This document shows, one piece after another, positions 36,200-45,234 of a stretch of 64,000 bases of DNA. Origin of the DNA: Actinoplanes utahensis (lineage in GTDB: Bacteria; Actinomycetota; Actinomycetes; Mycobacteriales; Micromonosporaceae); contig NZ_BOMZ01000022.1 of NCBI RefSeq assembly GCF_016862455.1, forward strand, positions 27,533 through 91,532, read 5' to 3'. The translations under genes were made by a program, and so were the position numbers. How positions within the stretch are numbered: position 1 is the first letter of the stretch; each line of letters begins with the position of its first letter. The notes beneath the pieces are model-generated. The model searched no databases and had not been told where the DNA came from. It worked only from the letters and a program-made list of their open reading frames with translations.

Positions 36200-36212
36200 T
36201 ACACATCGTGTA
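36200..36212. promoter_or_regulatory. Palindrome in the HxlR/methyltransferase divergent spacer
   Basis: TACAC-ATC-GTGTA, a perfect 5-bp inverted repeat with a 3-bp centre. It is the only palindrome in the 67-bp spacer, so it is the natural candidate operator for the HxlR regulator. Confidence 0.5.
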
Positions 36213-36249
36213 CTAGGCCGGGCCACCAGGGCTCCCTACCGTCGGTGAC

Positions 36250-37047
36250 ATGACAACAACAGTCAAAGCGAAACACCGTGCCATGTGGGCGTCCGGCGAC
36301 TACCCGGCCGTCGTCACGGAGATCGTCGCGCCGCTCGGGCCGGCACTGGTCGAAGCGGCGGGCATCGGCCCCGGGCAGACCGTCCTGGACGTCGCCGCCG
36401 GCACCGGCAACGCGGCGATCCCGGCAGCCGAGGCCGGCGCCACCGTCACCGCCAGTGATCTCACCCCCGAACTGCTCGCCATCGGCGAACGCTCCACCAC
36501 CGCCAAGATCACCTGGATCGAGGCGGACGCCGAGAACCTGCCCTTCGACACCGCCTCCTTCGACACGGTGATCTCCTGCATCGGCGTCATGTTCGCGCCG
36601 TTCCACGAGGCGGCAGCGGCGGAACTGGCCCGGGTCTGCCGTCCCGGCGGAACCATCGGGCTGATCAACTGGACTCCGGAAGGCTTCATCGGTGAGATGT
36701 TCGCGGCGATGAAGCCGTACGCCGCCCCCGCCCCGCAGGGAGCCCAGCCACCGCCCCGATGGGGCGATCCCGCCCACCTGGAGTCCATGCTGGGCGCCGC
36801 CGTGACCGGGGCCCGAACCGAGCGCCGCACCCTGCGGGTGGACCGGTTCGGCAGCCCGGTGGAGTTCCGCGACTACTTCAAGACCCACTACGGCCCGACG
36901 ATCGCCGTCTACCGCAACATCGCCGACGACCCCGAACGGACCGCCGCCCTCGACGCGGAACTGCACGCCCTGGCCGCCCGGCACGACCTCGGCGACGGCG
37001 TCATGAACTGGGAATACCTGCTCTACACCGCCCGCCGCAAATCCTGA
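36250..37047 (+). CDS. SAM-dependent methyltransferase (UbiE/COQ5-like)
   Basis: 265 residues. After MWASGDYPAVV, motif I reads VLDVAAGTGNAAIPAAEAG (~45-63). ASDLTPELL follows strand 2, then EADAENLPFDTASFDTVISC (motif II) and VCRPGGTIGLINWTPEGF (motif III). This layout is common in UbiE-like and arsenite- or natural-product methyltransferases; the substrate is unknown. A divergent HxlR regulator suggests induction by a small molecule, often an electrophile or xenobiotic (family knowledge). Confidence 0.85.
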   Translation: MTTTVKAKHRAMWASGDYPAVVTEIVAPLGPALVEAAGIGPGQTVLDVAAGTGNAAIPAAEAGATVTASDLTPELLAIGERSTTAKITWIEADAENLPFDTASFDTVISCIGVMFAPFHEAAAAELARVCRPGGTIGLINWTPEGFIGEMFAAMKPYAAPAPQGAQPPPRWGDPAHLESMLGAAVTGARTERRTLRVDRFGSPVEFRDYFKTHYGPTIAVYRNIADDPERTAALDAELHALAARHDLGDGVMNWEYLLYTARRKS

Positions 37048-37106
37048 TTCCGGCTCCTCCCGCCCGGCGACGGCCTGCACCACCCGCCGTTACCACCAGC
37101 CGTCCG

Positions 37107-37158
37107 GCATGCCCGCGCCGCCCGGCCGTGCGGCACGCCCGCGCCGCCCGGCCGTGCG
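37107..37158. repeat. 26-bp direct repeat, two copies
   Basis: GCAYGCCCGCGCCGCCCGGC, extended by CGTGCG, occurs twice in tandem (37107-37132 and 37133-37158; Y is T in the first copy, C in the second). It lies in the convergent gap between the methyltransferase and the GNAT gene. Confidence 0.8.
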
Positions 37159-37178
37159 GCCGCCTCACCGCCGCCTCG

Positions 37179-38060
37179 TCAGCGGCGGCGGGCGGCGGCC
37201 ACCCGGCGGGTCGTGAAACCCAGGCGCGTGTAGGTGGCGAGCGCCGCGGTGTTCCAGTAGTCGACCAGCAGGGCGACCCGTTCCCGCCCGGCAAGCAGCT
37301 CGTTCGCGGTGAACTCGCAGATCGCCGCGCCGAGCCCCCGCCCACGGGCCGCCGGAAGGGTCGCGACCCCGGACATGAACCCGATCTCCGGGGTCGACCA
37401 CGCCTCCGCGGCCACCGTCAGCAACTCACCGCCCGTACTCCGGATGCCTGCCCAGCGGCGCACCCCGGGCCCGCCCGGCCAGGCGTACGACTGCGGATAC
37501 GCCCGCCTGATCAGCGCGGTCACCTCCGCCTCATCCTCCTGACCGAGCCAGCCCGCCGCACCCGTCGGCCCGCCGCCGTCCTCCGCCGGGTCGGCCGGCA
37601 TCCGGTCGCGCTCCACCCGCCCGGGCGACATCTGGTCATGCTCCCCCCGGCCGGTCGACATCTGGTCATGCTCCCCCCGGCCGGTCGACATCCGGTCATG
37701 CTGCACCCGCCCGGGCGACATACGGTCATGCTTCACCGGGTCGGCCGGCATCCGGTCGCGCTTCACCGGCGTGGTCGTCTCCATCCAGGCGAAAGTGGCA
37801 CTGACCTCGAGGTCCGGCACTCTGGCGACGACCTCGCCGACCAGTTCCTCGGTCCCGAACGGCCGGAACGTCTCCCCGGTCTCCACCAGAACCTCGCGCA
37901 GCAGGCCCGCCACCGCGGCCGGCTCCCCGTTCATCACCAGCCGATCCCAGTGCGACAGATCGGGGCAGGCCACCACCACCGCGCTCGGCTGCCGCCAGAC
38001 CCGCGCATCCCGGGCATACAGCGCCCACCGGATCAACGGATCCCGGTCCGCATCGATCAT
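37179..38060 (-). CDS. GNAT-type acetyltransferase interrupted by a decapeptide repeat
   Basis: 293 residues from the ATG at 38060; the ribosome site is weak. The C-terminal ~130 residues form a GNAT domain: GFMSGVATLPAARGRGLGAA is the acetyl-CoA motif, followed by VDYWNTAALATYTRLGF. The N-terminal 98 residues (DPLIRWALYARDARVWRQ, then HWDRLVMNGEPAAVAGLLREV) look like the half-domain that precedes the GNAT core in related actinomycete proteins. Residues 99-158 are six tandem decapeptides of the type V-K/Q/E-H/R-D-R-M-S/P-x-G/D-R/P, encoded by 30-bp units. They form a hydrophilic linker absent from usual homologues. The acceptor is unknown. Confidence 0.75.
   Translation of the reverse strand: MIDADRDPLIRWALYARDARVWRQPSAVVVACPDLSHWDRLVMNGEPAAVAGLLREVLVETGETFRPFGTEELVGEVVARVPDLEVSATFAWMETTTPVKRDRMPADPVKHDRMSPGRVQHDRMSTGRGEHDQMSTGRGEHDQMSPGRVERDRMPADPAEDGGGPTGAAGWLGQEDEAEVTALIRRAYPQSYAWPGGPGVRRWAGIRSTGGELLTVAAEAWSTPEIGFMSGVATLPAARGRGLGAAICEFTANELLAGRERVALLVDYWNTAALATYTRLGFTTRRVAAARRR
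37588..37767 (-). repeat. Coding minisatellite, six 30-bp units
   Basis: Six in-frame 30-bp units. Units 1 and 6 are almost identical, as are 2 and 5, and 3 and 4, so the order is A-B-C-C-B-A. Each encodes a decapeptide with the core H/R-D-R/Q-M. Length changes by whole units would keep the frame. Confidence 0.95.
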
Positions 38061-38145
38061 GAGGTCATGCTGCCAGCCGATACGGCAGCGGCATCCACCC
38101 GGTGATCCCTTTCCCCCGTTGCCCCTGTTTGCCATCCTCGGACCG

Positions 38146-39036
38146 ATGCCGAAGCGTCCCGTTCTCCCCCGCCGCCTGTCGCCGCGTTCCCGCAGCGAGC
38201 AGCGCTCCGCCACGGCAGCCCTCTCGCCGCCCGACGCCTCCCCGCCGGCCGGCTCGCTGTTCACCGCGCGGGGGTTACGGTCCCTGTTCACCGCACGGGG
38301 ATTGCGCTCCCTGTTCACCGCACGGGAATTACGGTCCCTGTTCACCGCGCGGGGATTGCGGTCGCTGTTCACCGCACGGCGGCTGCGCCGCCTGACCGCG
38401 GTGGGTGTGCTGGGCGTGCTCGTCGCGGTCGCCGTCGCCATCGGTTGTTCCCAGTGGGTGCGCTCCTCAGCCGACGGCCACCTCTACGACGCCGCCTCGG
38501 TGCCCGCCGCCCCGGTCGCGCTCGTCCTCGGCGCCCAGGTCAATACGGACGGTCAGCCTTCGGCCTTCCTCGCCGCCCGCCTGGAGATCGCCCGCGGGCT
38601 GCTGGCAGCCGGCAAGGTGAGGGCGATCCTCGTCTCCGGCGATCACGGCCGGTGGACCTACGACGAACCGGGTGCGATGCAGCGCTGGCTGGTCGCCCGC
38701 GGAGTCCCCGCCGACCGGGTGGTCCTCGATCATGCCGGCTTCGACACCTACGACTCGTGCGTGCGCGCCAACAAGATCTTCGGCGTACGCCAGGCGATCG
38801 TCGTCACCCAGAACTTCCACCTGCCCCGGGCCGTGGCCCTCTGTCGTGAGCAGGGGATCGACGCCACCGGTGTGGGCGACGACTCGGCCCGCATGTTCAA
38901 GGACCTGTGGCTCCGCGGCGAGATCCGCGAGTACGGCGCCGCCGTCAAAGCCGCCGCCGACGTCCTCACCGCCCGCGACCCCGTCTTCCTGGGTCCTTAC
39001 GAGACCAGCCTCGACGACGCCCTCCACCACGGCTGA
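38146..39036 (+). CDS. SanA/YdcF-like (DUF218) membrane protein with N-terminal repeats
   Basis: 296 residues. Residues 37-81 are five nonapeptides (SLFTARGLR type) from 27-bp repeats, giving a basic cytoplasmic tail. A membrane segment follows (LTAVGVLGVLVAVAVAIGC, ~86-104). The rest is a DUF218 domain: VALVLGAQVNTDGQPSAFLA, AILVSGDHGRWTYDEPGAMQ, VVLDHAGFDTYDSCVRA, VVTQNFHLPRAV. This fits E. coli SanA, a membrane protein linked to envelope barrier function. The active-site-like Asp/Glu/His residues are kept. The ATG at 38146 has no clear ribosome site; a start inside the repeats would also give a working membrane protein. Confidence 0.8.
   Translation: MPKRPVLPRRLSPRSRSEQRSATAALSPPDASPPAGSLFTARGLRSLFTARGLRSLFTARELRSLFTARGLRSLFTARRLRRLTAVGVLGVLVAVAVAIGCSQWVRSSADGHLYDAASVPAAPVALVLGAQVNTDGQPSAFLAARLEIARGLLAAGKVRAILVSGDHGRWTYDEPGAMQRWLVARGVPADRVVLDHAGFDTYDSCVRANKIFGVRQAIVVTQNFHLPRAVALCREQGIDATGVGDDSARMFKDLWLRGEIREYGAAVKAAADVLTARDPVFLGPYETSLDDALHHG
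38254..38388 (+). repeat. Coding minisatellite, five 27-bp units
   Basis: Five in-frame 27-bp units (TCCCTGTTCACCGCACGGGG core) encode SLFTARGLR, SLFTARGLR, SLFTARELR, SLFTARGLR and SLFTARRLR. It sits in the N-terminal tail of the SanA-like protein, 490 bp from the repeat in the GNAT gene. Confidence 0.95.
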
Positions 39037-39151
39037 CCCGCCCACCGCCGACACAGGATCGCGGCGGGCGGGCGTGGCGGTCCCGATCACCGAGAAGATC
39101 CGGGTCCGCTGGCATGACGGCCGACCGGCCGCACGGCCGGCGAACGGCGAA

Positions 39152-39289
39152 CGGCACAGCGAGAGGCCGACGAGCGGCGCAGCGGCAGGCCGGCGACCGG
39201 CACAGCGGCAGGCCGGCGGGCTGTACAGCGGCAGGGCGGCGGGCTGCACAGCAGCAGGCCGGCGGGCTGCACAGCAGCAGGCGGTGCGG
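39152..39289. repeat. Non-coding minisatellite, six 23-bp units
   Basis: Six units of 23 bp with the core CGGCACAGCGGCAGGCCGGC fill most of the 291-bp convergent gap between the SanA-like and SWIM genes. 23 bp is not a multiple of three, as expected for non-coding DNA. No terminator with a T-run was seen there. Confidence 0.9.
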
Positions 39290-39327
39290 CCGGGCGGCTG
39301 CTGTGCCGGTGACGGGGCGGTGCGGCC

Positions 39328-41754
39328 TCAGAGGAGGTCGGCGGCGAGGCTCACGCGCAGGTAGGCGTCGGCCCAGGCGTTCGCCGTCTCCATACCCGGG
39401 TCGGGGCTGAGGCGGGCAGCGAACCCACCGAGTGCGGACGCCACCCGGTGCAGACCGGCGCGGGCCAGATCGGTGCGTGCGGTCTCCAGCCGTTCCCGGT
39501 ATCCGGGTGGCAGATGCGCGAGCCCGCTGTGCGCCGCCTCGGCGAGAACATCTCTGGCCGCGGCCACCACCGCCGCAAGCGGATCCGTCACCGCCTCGCC
39601 GACGAGGTCCGCAACCGGCTCACCCCCGGCAGAAGGCGACCCGGACGCACCGGGACCAGCCGGGCCCGGGGCCGCGCCCTCCGGTGGCGGCCCGGCAGAA
39701 GCACCCGGATCAAGCAAACCCGGGGCCGCACCTTCGCCACCGGACGACTGCCTGGCAGAAGCACCTGGGTCGACCACACCGGGGAGCGGGCCCGCGCCAC
39801 CCGATGCCGGCCCGGCAGAAGCGCCCAGGTCAACCCCACCCGTGGCCGCGTCGCCGGACGCCGGGCCCCCCGAAGCGCCCGGACCAACTGAACCCGGGTC
39901 CGGATCAGCCGAATCCGTGTCCGGACCCAGCAGACCCGGGACCGGGCCTCCGCCACCGGACGACGGACCCGCCGAGGCGCGCGTGCCGGCCGAAGCCGGG
40001 AACGGCGTGCCGGCCGAAGCCGGGAACGGCGTGCCGGCGGTGGCGGCGGGGAAGGCGTCCGGGGTGGCGAGGTCGGGGACCACGGGCGGCCCGTCGGCGG
40101 CGATCGCGTACGGGTCGATGATGATGCGGCCGCCGCTGCGGTGGACTGTTCCGGCCACGAAACGGGGTCTGCCGCGCCGGCCGTCCAGTGCGGCGGCGAT
40201 GGCGTCCAGACGGGCCGGCGCCACCGCCGCGTGGGTCGCCGACACCGTCGCCGTGACGCCCGCGCTGTCGCGGATCTCATAGGTGAGGCGCTGCGCGCCC
40301 GGCGCGTAGTGGCCCTCCCCCACCTCGGCGATGGCGAGCACGCGGACCAGTTCGGCGCGGACCCGGGCGCGGACCGGACGGGGTGGCATCGCGTCGAGTT
40401 CGGCCGCGAGCCGTGCATAGTCATGCACGAGCAGACCGGCCGGCAGCGGATCCCAGGCGCCGGTGGAGACGGTGACCGTGGACTTCGCGACCCGGCTCTC
40501 GGTCAGCCGGACCGCGCGGCTGGCGCTCCGGAACGCCGACTCGGTGACCAGGGTGCCGCCGGCCACCGCGCCGATCGTGCTGCCGGCGAACCGTCGCCGG
40601 GCCAGGGCGGGGCCGTCGTCCGGGGTGGCCCACTGTCGCTGCGACACGAGGACGACCCCGCTGGCCGGCTGCCCGTGGAAGATCTCGACCCGCCGCTGGT
40701 CGCCGATCGCGGTGACCCGGGCGCCGAGCCCGTCGAGGCGTACCCGGCGCAGCGGGGTCTCGGCCGCCTCCTCCGATCCGAGGACACGGGCCCGCAGCGC
40801 CGTGCCACCGTCGGCGCTGACCGCGCGGTGCCGGGCGAACAGTTCGGCGATCAGGTCGGCGACCAGCTCCGGACGGTAGCGGGCGCTGCGTTCCCGGTAC
40901 GCGGTGAGCTGGGCGGTGAGTTCGGTGGCGGCGTCGAGCGGCCACCGCAGCCCGGCTCGTTCCAGGGCGGCGATCTGCCCGGCGGCACCGGCGGCCAGAC
41001 CCTCACCGGCGTGGACGGCCCCGGCTCGCAGCACTTCGGCGAGAAACTCCACGAGGGGGGCGAGCGGGGACCCGGTGACCGCGCCGCCGGCCGGGGAGCC
41101 GCCCACGTCGACGACGCATTCGGCGGTGCCCGGCTGCTGCTCGTCGGCGGCCCGGAAGGCCCAGACGGCCAGCGCGATCACGTCGTCGCGTACCCCGGCG
41201 CGGGCGTCGGTGTGCACATAGCCGAGATCGCCGGGCACCAGGAACCGGACGGTCGCCGCGGGCAGTTCGGCGACCGGCACCGTCCCGCGCCTGATCCGGG
41301 CCGTGTAGCCGCCGCGCATGGTCCGCCGGGCCGCCTCGACCAGCCGGTTGCCGATCCGCGCCGCCAGGTCGCCGTCGGTGAACCCGCCCGGCGACCAGGC
41401 CGGGACCGGCTCGGCGGCACTCTCGCCGGCCCGTACGGACTCCGGCTCCGCAGCCGTGGACGTGGTGACCGAAGCCGCCTGGTACGCCAGGATCAGCCCG
41501 AGCAGGTGCCGGCACACCCCGGCCGCCCCGCATGTGCACCGTCCCCGCTCGAGGCCGCCCTCGGGCAGTTCGGTGCGCGCGCCGTCACCGAACGCGGCGA
41601 CGATCGTGACACCCGCGCCCGCGGTGAGGCCCGGCGGTTCCCGATCGACCTCCCGGGCGGCCCGTTTCACCAGTCCCCGGTTGGCGAGCGCCGCCAGCGC
41701 CCCTTCGTCGAGCGCCAGCAGATCCGCCCGGACCGGCAAGGTGGTCCCGCTCAT
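39328..41754 (-). CDS. SWIM zinc-finger protein (YehQ-like)
   Basis: 808 residues from the ATG at 41754 (GGAGGTGG upstream). The SWIM motif CxCx5CxH is complete: Cys73, Cys75, Cys81 and His83 in RCTCGAAGVCRHLLG. It is set in the usual context of an N-terminal region saying which strands fold together (ALANRGLVKRAAREV). The central ~450 residues are unrecognised alpha/beta sequence. Residues ~570-715 are low-complexity Pro/Gly/Ala/Ser with a TPFPASAG repeat, and a ~75-residue helical domain ends the protein. Last gene of the MoxR-DUF5682-VWA-SWIM operon, 31 bp after the VWA gene. By gene order it corresponds to E. coli YehQ; its molecular role is unknown. SWIM domains bind nucleic acid or protein. 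Confidence 0.78.
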   Translation of the reverse strand: MSGTTLPVRADLLALDEGALAALANRGLVKRAAREVDREPPGLTAGAGVTIVAAFGDGARTELPEGGLERGRCTCGAAGVCRHLLGLILAYQAASVTTSTAAEPESVRAGESAAEPVPAWSPGGFTDGDLAARIGNRLVEAARRTMRGGYTARIRRGTVPVAELPAATVRFLVPGDLGYVHTDARAGVRDDVIALAVWAFRAADEQQPGTAECVVDVGGSPAGGAVTGSPLAPLVEFLAEVLRAGAVHAGEGLAAGAAGQIAALERAGLRWPLDAATELTAQLTAYRERSARYRPELVADLIAELFARHRAVSADGGTALRARVLGSEEAAETPLRRVRLDGLGARVTAIGDQRRVEIFHGQPASGVVLVSQRQWATPDDGPALARRRFAGSTIGAVAGGTLVTESAFRSASRAVRLTESRVAKSTVTVSTGAWDPLPAGLLVHDYARLAAELDAMPPRPVRARVRAELVRVLAIAEVGEGHYAPGAQRLTYEIRDSAGVTATVSATHAAVAPARLDAIAAALDGRRGRPRFVAGTVHRSGGRIIIDPYAIAADGPPVVPDLATPDAFPAATAGTPFPASAGTPFPASAGTRASAGPSSGGGGPVPGLLGPDTDSADPDPGSVGPGASGGPASGDAATGGVDLGASAGPASGGAGPLPGVVDPGASARQSSGGEGAAPGLLDPGASAGPPPEGAAPGPAGPGASGSPSAGGEPVADLVGEAVTDPLAAVVAAARDVLAEAAHSGLAHLPPGYRERLETARTDLARAGLHRVASALGGFAARLSPDPGMETANAWADAYLRVSLAADLL

Positions 41755-41785
41755 CACACCACCTCCGCCATGCTCACCGGGCTGC

Positions 41786-42901
41786 TCATCGGCCCACCCG
41801 CTCCGCCACGAAGGACGCCAGCTCACCCGGCGTCATCGCGCCCACCCAGGCGCCCACGTCGGCGAGTCTCTGCGCGCACTCCCGGTCGTACGCCGGGTCG
41901 GCCTGCTCGTCGAGCGCCGCCAGCCCGAGCACGATGCTGCCCTGTTCGACGAGTTCCCGGACCGCTCGCACCAGCCCCGCCTCCGATCCGCCCTCGAAGA
42001 AGTCACTGATCACCGCGACGATCGTGCGGCGTGGCTGCTCGACGATCTGGGCCGCGTACCGGACCGCCCGCCCGATGTCGGTGCCACCGCCGAGCTGGGT
42101 CTTCATCAGGACCTCGACCGGGTCGCTGACCTCGGAGGTCAGGTCGACGACCTCGGTGTCGAACGCGATCAGATGGGTCCGCACTCCCGGCAGCCCCCAC
42201 AGGCAGGCGGCCGTGACCGCCGAGTGGATCACCGACGACAGCATCGAACCGGACTGGTCCACCAGCAGGATCACCTGCCACTGGGTGAGCTGTCGCCGGG
42301 TCCGCGAGGCGAAGTACGGCGTCTCCACGTAGATCCGCCGCTCGTCCGGCCGGTAGTTGCCCAGGTTGGCCCGGACCGTGCGCCGCGCGTCGAAGTCACG
42401 TGCCTGCCGGAACCGGCTGGCCCGCCGCGACCGGGCGCCGGAGAAGCTCTGCCGGACCTCGGTGGAGAGCCGCTGCACGAGGTCCCGGACGACCTCCTCG
42501 ACGATCCGCCGGGCCAGCCGCAGCACCTCGGGGTTCATCAGGTGTTTGGTGCGGAGCACGGCTCGCAGCAGCGACGGGTTCGGTTCGATGCGTTCCAGCA
42601 CATCAGGGTCGGTGACGATGTCGTCGATCTGGTAGCGCTCGACGGCGTCGCGCTGCAGCCGTTCCACCGTCTCCTTCGGGAACAGCCGGGTGATGTCGTC
42701 GAGCCAGTCCACCGTGGTGAGCTGTGACGGCCCGGTGCCGCCCTGCCGGCGGATGTCGCGGCGGCCGAGCTCATCGTCCCGGCCGTAGAGCCAGTCCAGC
42801 GCCGCGTCCCGCCCGGCCGCGTCACCGCCGAGCCCGCCGAGGCACCCGGCCGCCGGGTCGCCCAGGATGAGCCGCCATCGTTCCAGGCCGACGTCCGTCA
42901 C
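41786..42901 (-). CDS. VWA-domain protein (CoxE/YehP-like)
   Basis: 371 residues from a GTG that overlaps the DUF5682 stop by 4 bp. A helical N-terminal half (DWLYGRDDELGRRDIRRQ, LFPKETVERLQRDAVERY) precedes a von Willebrand A domain. Its metal-ion-dependent adhesion site is complete: D215-x-S217-x-S219 in LLVDQSGSM, the Thr in GGGTDIGRAV and the Asp in VISDFFEG. VWA proteins of this class act as partners of MoxR ATPases, in metal insertion or protein remodelling (family knowledge). By position and domain it corresponds to E. coli YehP. Confidence 0.85.
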   Translation of the reverse strand: MTDVGLERWRLILGDPAAGCLGGLGGDAAGRDAALDWLYGRDDELGRRDIRRQGGTGPSQLTTVDWLDDITRLFPKETVERLQRDAVERYQIDDIVTDPDVLERIEPNPSLLRAVLRTKHLMNPEVLRLARRIVEEVVRDLVQRLSTEVRQSFSGARSRRASRFRQARDFDARRTVRANLGNYRPDERRIYVETPYFASRTRRQLTQWQVILLVDQSGSMLSSVIHSAVTAACLWGLPGVRTHLIAFDTEVVDLTSEVSDPVEVLMKTQLGGGTDIGRAVRYAAQIVEQPRRTIVAVISDFFEGGSEAGLVRAVRELVEQGSIVLGLAALDEQADPAYDRECAQRLADVGAWVGAMTPGELASFVAERVGR

Positions 42902-45234
42902 GAGTCCTCCCCCACACCGCTCGCCACCCGATCGGCACCGGCGTCCGGCCCGGGCGGGCTGATCAGCCCGGCCGCGGCCAGCCGTGACTCGACCGCCTCG
43001 TCCAGGGCCATGCCGGCCGCCACCATCGCGGGTGGCATCGCACCGGCCCGGAGCAGGTCCCGTCCGGAACCGGCCAGCCCGCGCCGGGCCAGCAACTGCT
43101 CGCCGATGGTCTCCCGCTCCCGTGGCGGGAAGTACTCGAAGGCCTGCCGCAGCGCCGGCAACGCGACCAGGAAGTCGTCCGCCCCGAGCCCGGTGACCAG
43201 GTCGTCGAGCAGGGTCAGGATGCCGCCGGGCGCCAGCACCGGCTCCCGGGCCACCCCGAAGAGCCCGGCCAGCCAGTCACCTGCCGTCCCGGCGGCGAAC
43301 GCGCCGCGCACCACCTGCTCCGGCGCCGGGAAGAGCCCGGCCGGATCGTCGTCGCCGAGCAGTGTGCGGCCGAGTCCGTAGAAGGCGCCGCGCAGGTCCG
43401 GCGGCGCGGCGCGGTCGGCCGCGATCCGCCCGGCGACCTCCACCGCGGCGGTACGGTCGACGCCGGCCGCCGAAGCGTGCAGCGCCGCGTCGCGCACCGC
43501 GACGACCGCCGCGATCCGGGCCCGGTCCGCCGGCGACCCGGCCGCGTGCCATCCCTCGGCGAGCCACAGGATCCGGCGGGCCGCGGCCGCCACCACCGCC
43601 CCGAGCGCCTCGCTGCCGGCGGTCCCGAGCAGCCGGTCGTGCCGCCACAGCGCCAGGGTGACCGCCAGGACCCGGCCCAGCTCGGTGAGGTCGCTGCCGG
43701 CCGCCACGCCCCGTTCGAGCATCGCGGGAACGTCGGCGCCGAGATCGGTGACGCCGCACAGCGCCGCGTCGAACAGCGCGTCGGCGAGCGTGCCGAGCCG
43801 GCCGGACGCCTCGTCGATGCGCTGCGCGACGAGGGTCGCGGACGCCACCTCCAGGGTCGGCCCGTAACCGCCGGCCTCGATCAGCGCGGCGAGCCGGTGC
43901 TCGTGCCGCTGGATCGTCCATTTCTCGCGCAGCACCGGGTCGATCCCGGTCGCCGGGCCGGCGTCGCGCCGGAATCCGGGCACCCCGAGCACCCGCAGCC
44001 GGTGCAGGACCCGGCTGACGGCGAGGCCCTCCGGCCGGGTCAGGTCGGTGGTGTGCTCCCCGGGGCCGTCGAGTCCGTACCGTTCGAGTTCGGCGGTGGC
44101 CGCGTGGACCAGCGGCGGCAGCGGGGTGTCCGGGTGCAGCCGGCCGACCCGGTCGCCGCTGAGCGCCGCGGTCATCTCCAGCACCGCCGGATGCTGCCCG
44201 GCCGTGACCGTCCCGCGCACCGCCCACGGCAGCGGCACGTCCAGCGCCTCGTTGACCAGCGCGGAGGCGAGGCCGTCGAGCACGTCGACCCGCGCCGGGA
44301 AGGTGTGCCCGCGCAGCAGGGCGAGCGCCTCCGCCCCGGCCCGGGCGGCGATCAGGTCGGCCGTGGAGACCGGTTGCCCGCGCCGCCGCAGCCGCCCGGC
44401 GACGGCGGTCACCAGATGACGTGCCGCCGCCTCCGGCCCACGCTCCCAGAGCCGCTGGTAGTAGTCCGGCGACGGCATTCCCGACTGGTAGCCGGCGAAG
44501 GCGTCCAAGCGCTTGAACGAGTACGGCACCAGGTAGCTGCCGGCGGTCGCGCCGTCCGGTGGGGCCGGGACGCCGGGCCACCCCGGGGCCGGGCCGGCGG
44601 CGGCCAGGCGGAGCAGGGCGGGCCGGTGGAATCCGCCGACGACGGCGACGACGGGACGGTCGCCCGCCTCGGCGCAGGCGGCGCGGATCCAGTCGGCCAT
44701 GTACGCCTCCCGGGCCGTGTCCGAGGGCCCGGCCGGCGAGTCGCCGCGGATCAGATCGAAGTAGGCCGTGAGCCGCTCGGTGACCCCCTCGGGCGGGCCC
44801 ATCTCGATGACGTGGTCCCAGAGGGCGTCGCTGTCGTCCACCCCGAACTCGGCGCACAGCCGGCCGACCGCCTCGGCGTAGCGCAGTTCGGCGTCGGCGT
44901 ACCGGTTGTCGCGGTCGGCGAACGCCTCGTGCCAGGCCGGCAGGTCGATGAAGCGCAGTTGCGCCCCGCACTCCCGGCCGGCCAGCAGCGCCTGCCACTC
45001 CGGTGAGTAGTCGCAGAACGGCGACCACGATCCGTGTCGCCGGTGCTCGTCGAGGTAGCTGGTGAAGACCGCCACCGGCAGGTCGTGCCCGAGCAGCAGC
45101 TCGCCGATCCGCTCGTTCATGTCGGCGGGACCCTCGATCAGGACGAAGGCCGGCCGCAGCGCGGTGATCGTCGAGCCGACCAGGCGGGCGCAGGCGGGGC
45201 TGTGGTGCCGGACCCCGATGACGGTGAGGTTCAT
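42898..45234 (-). CDS. DUF5682 protein (YehM-like)
   Basis: 778 residues from the ATG at 45234, which overlaps the MoxR stop by 4 bp; longer in-frame upstream extensions lie inside the MoxR gene. The N-terminal ~270 residues carry the family hallmark: VIGVRHHSPACARLV, VLIEGPADMNERI, RFIDLPAWHEAFADRDN and VAVVGGFHRPALLRL. The His, Glu and Asp residues recall TraB/erythromycin-esterase-like folds, but catalysis is not shown. The long C-terminal part is helical and repeat-like. It corresponds to E. coli YehM. It is central in the operon, between the ATPase and VWA genes. Function unknown. Confidence 0.78.
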   Translation of the reverse strand: MNLTVIGVRHHSPACARLVGSTITALRPAFVLIEGPADMNERIGELLLGHDLPVAVFTSYLDEHRRHGSWSPFCDYSPEWQALLAGRECGAQLRFIDLPAWHEAFADRDNRYADAELRYAEAVGRLCAEFGVDDSDALWDHVIEMGPPEGVTERLTAYFDLIRGDSPAGPSDTAREAYMADWIRAACAEAGDRPVVAVVGGFHRPALLRLAAAGPAPGWPGVPAPPDGATAGSYLVPYSFKRLDAFAGYQSGMPSPDYYQRLWERGPEAAARHLVTAVAGRLRRRGQPVSTADLIAARAGAEALALLRGHTFPARVDVLDGLASALVNEALDVPLPWAVRGTVTAGQHPAVLEMTAALSGDRVGRLHPDTPLPPLVHAATAELERYGLDGPGEHTTDLTRPEGLAVSRVLHRLRVLGVPGFRRDAGPATGIDPVLREKWTIQRHEHRLAALIEAGGYGPTLEVASATLVAQRIDEASGRLGTLADALFDAALCGVTDLGADVPAMLERGVAAGSDLTELGRVLAVTLALWRHDRLLGTAGSEALGAVVAAAARRILWLAEGWHAAGSPADRARIAAVVAVRDAALHASAAGVDRTAAVEVAGRIAADRAAPPDLRGAFYGLGRTLLGDDDPAGLFPAPEQVVRGAFAAGTAGDWLAGLFGVAREPVLAPGGILTLLDDLVTGLGADDFLVALPALRQAFEYFPPRERETIGEQLLARRGLAGSGRDLLRAGAMPPAMVAAGMALDEAVESRLAAAGLISPPGPDAGADRVASGVGEDS

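Noticed and set aside
35415..39289. Tandem arrays considered as possible CRISPR
   Set aside because: The units lie directly next to one another with no spacers of constant length, differ among arrays, and partly encode protein. No cas genes are present.
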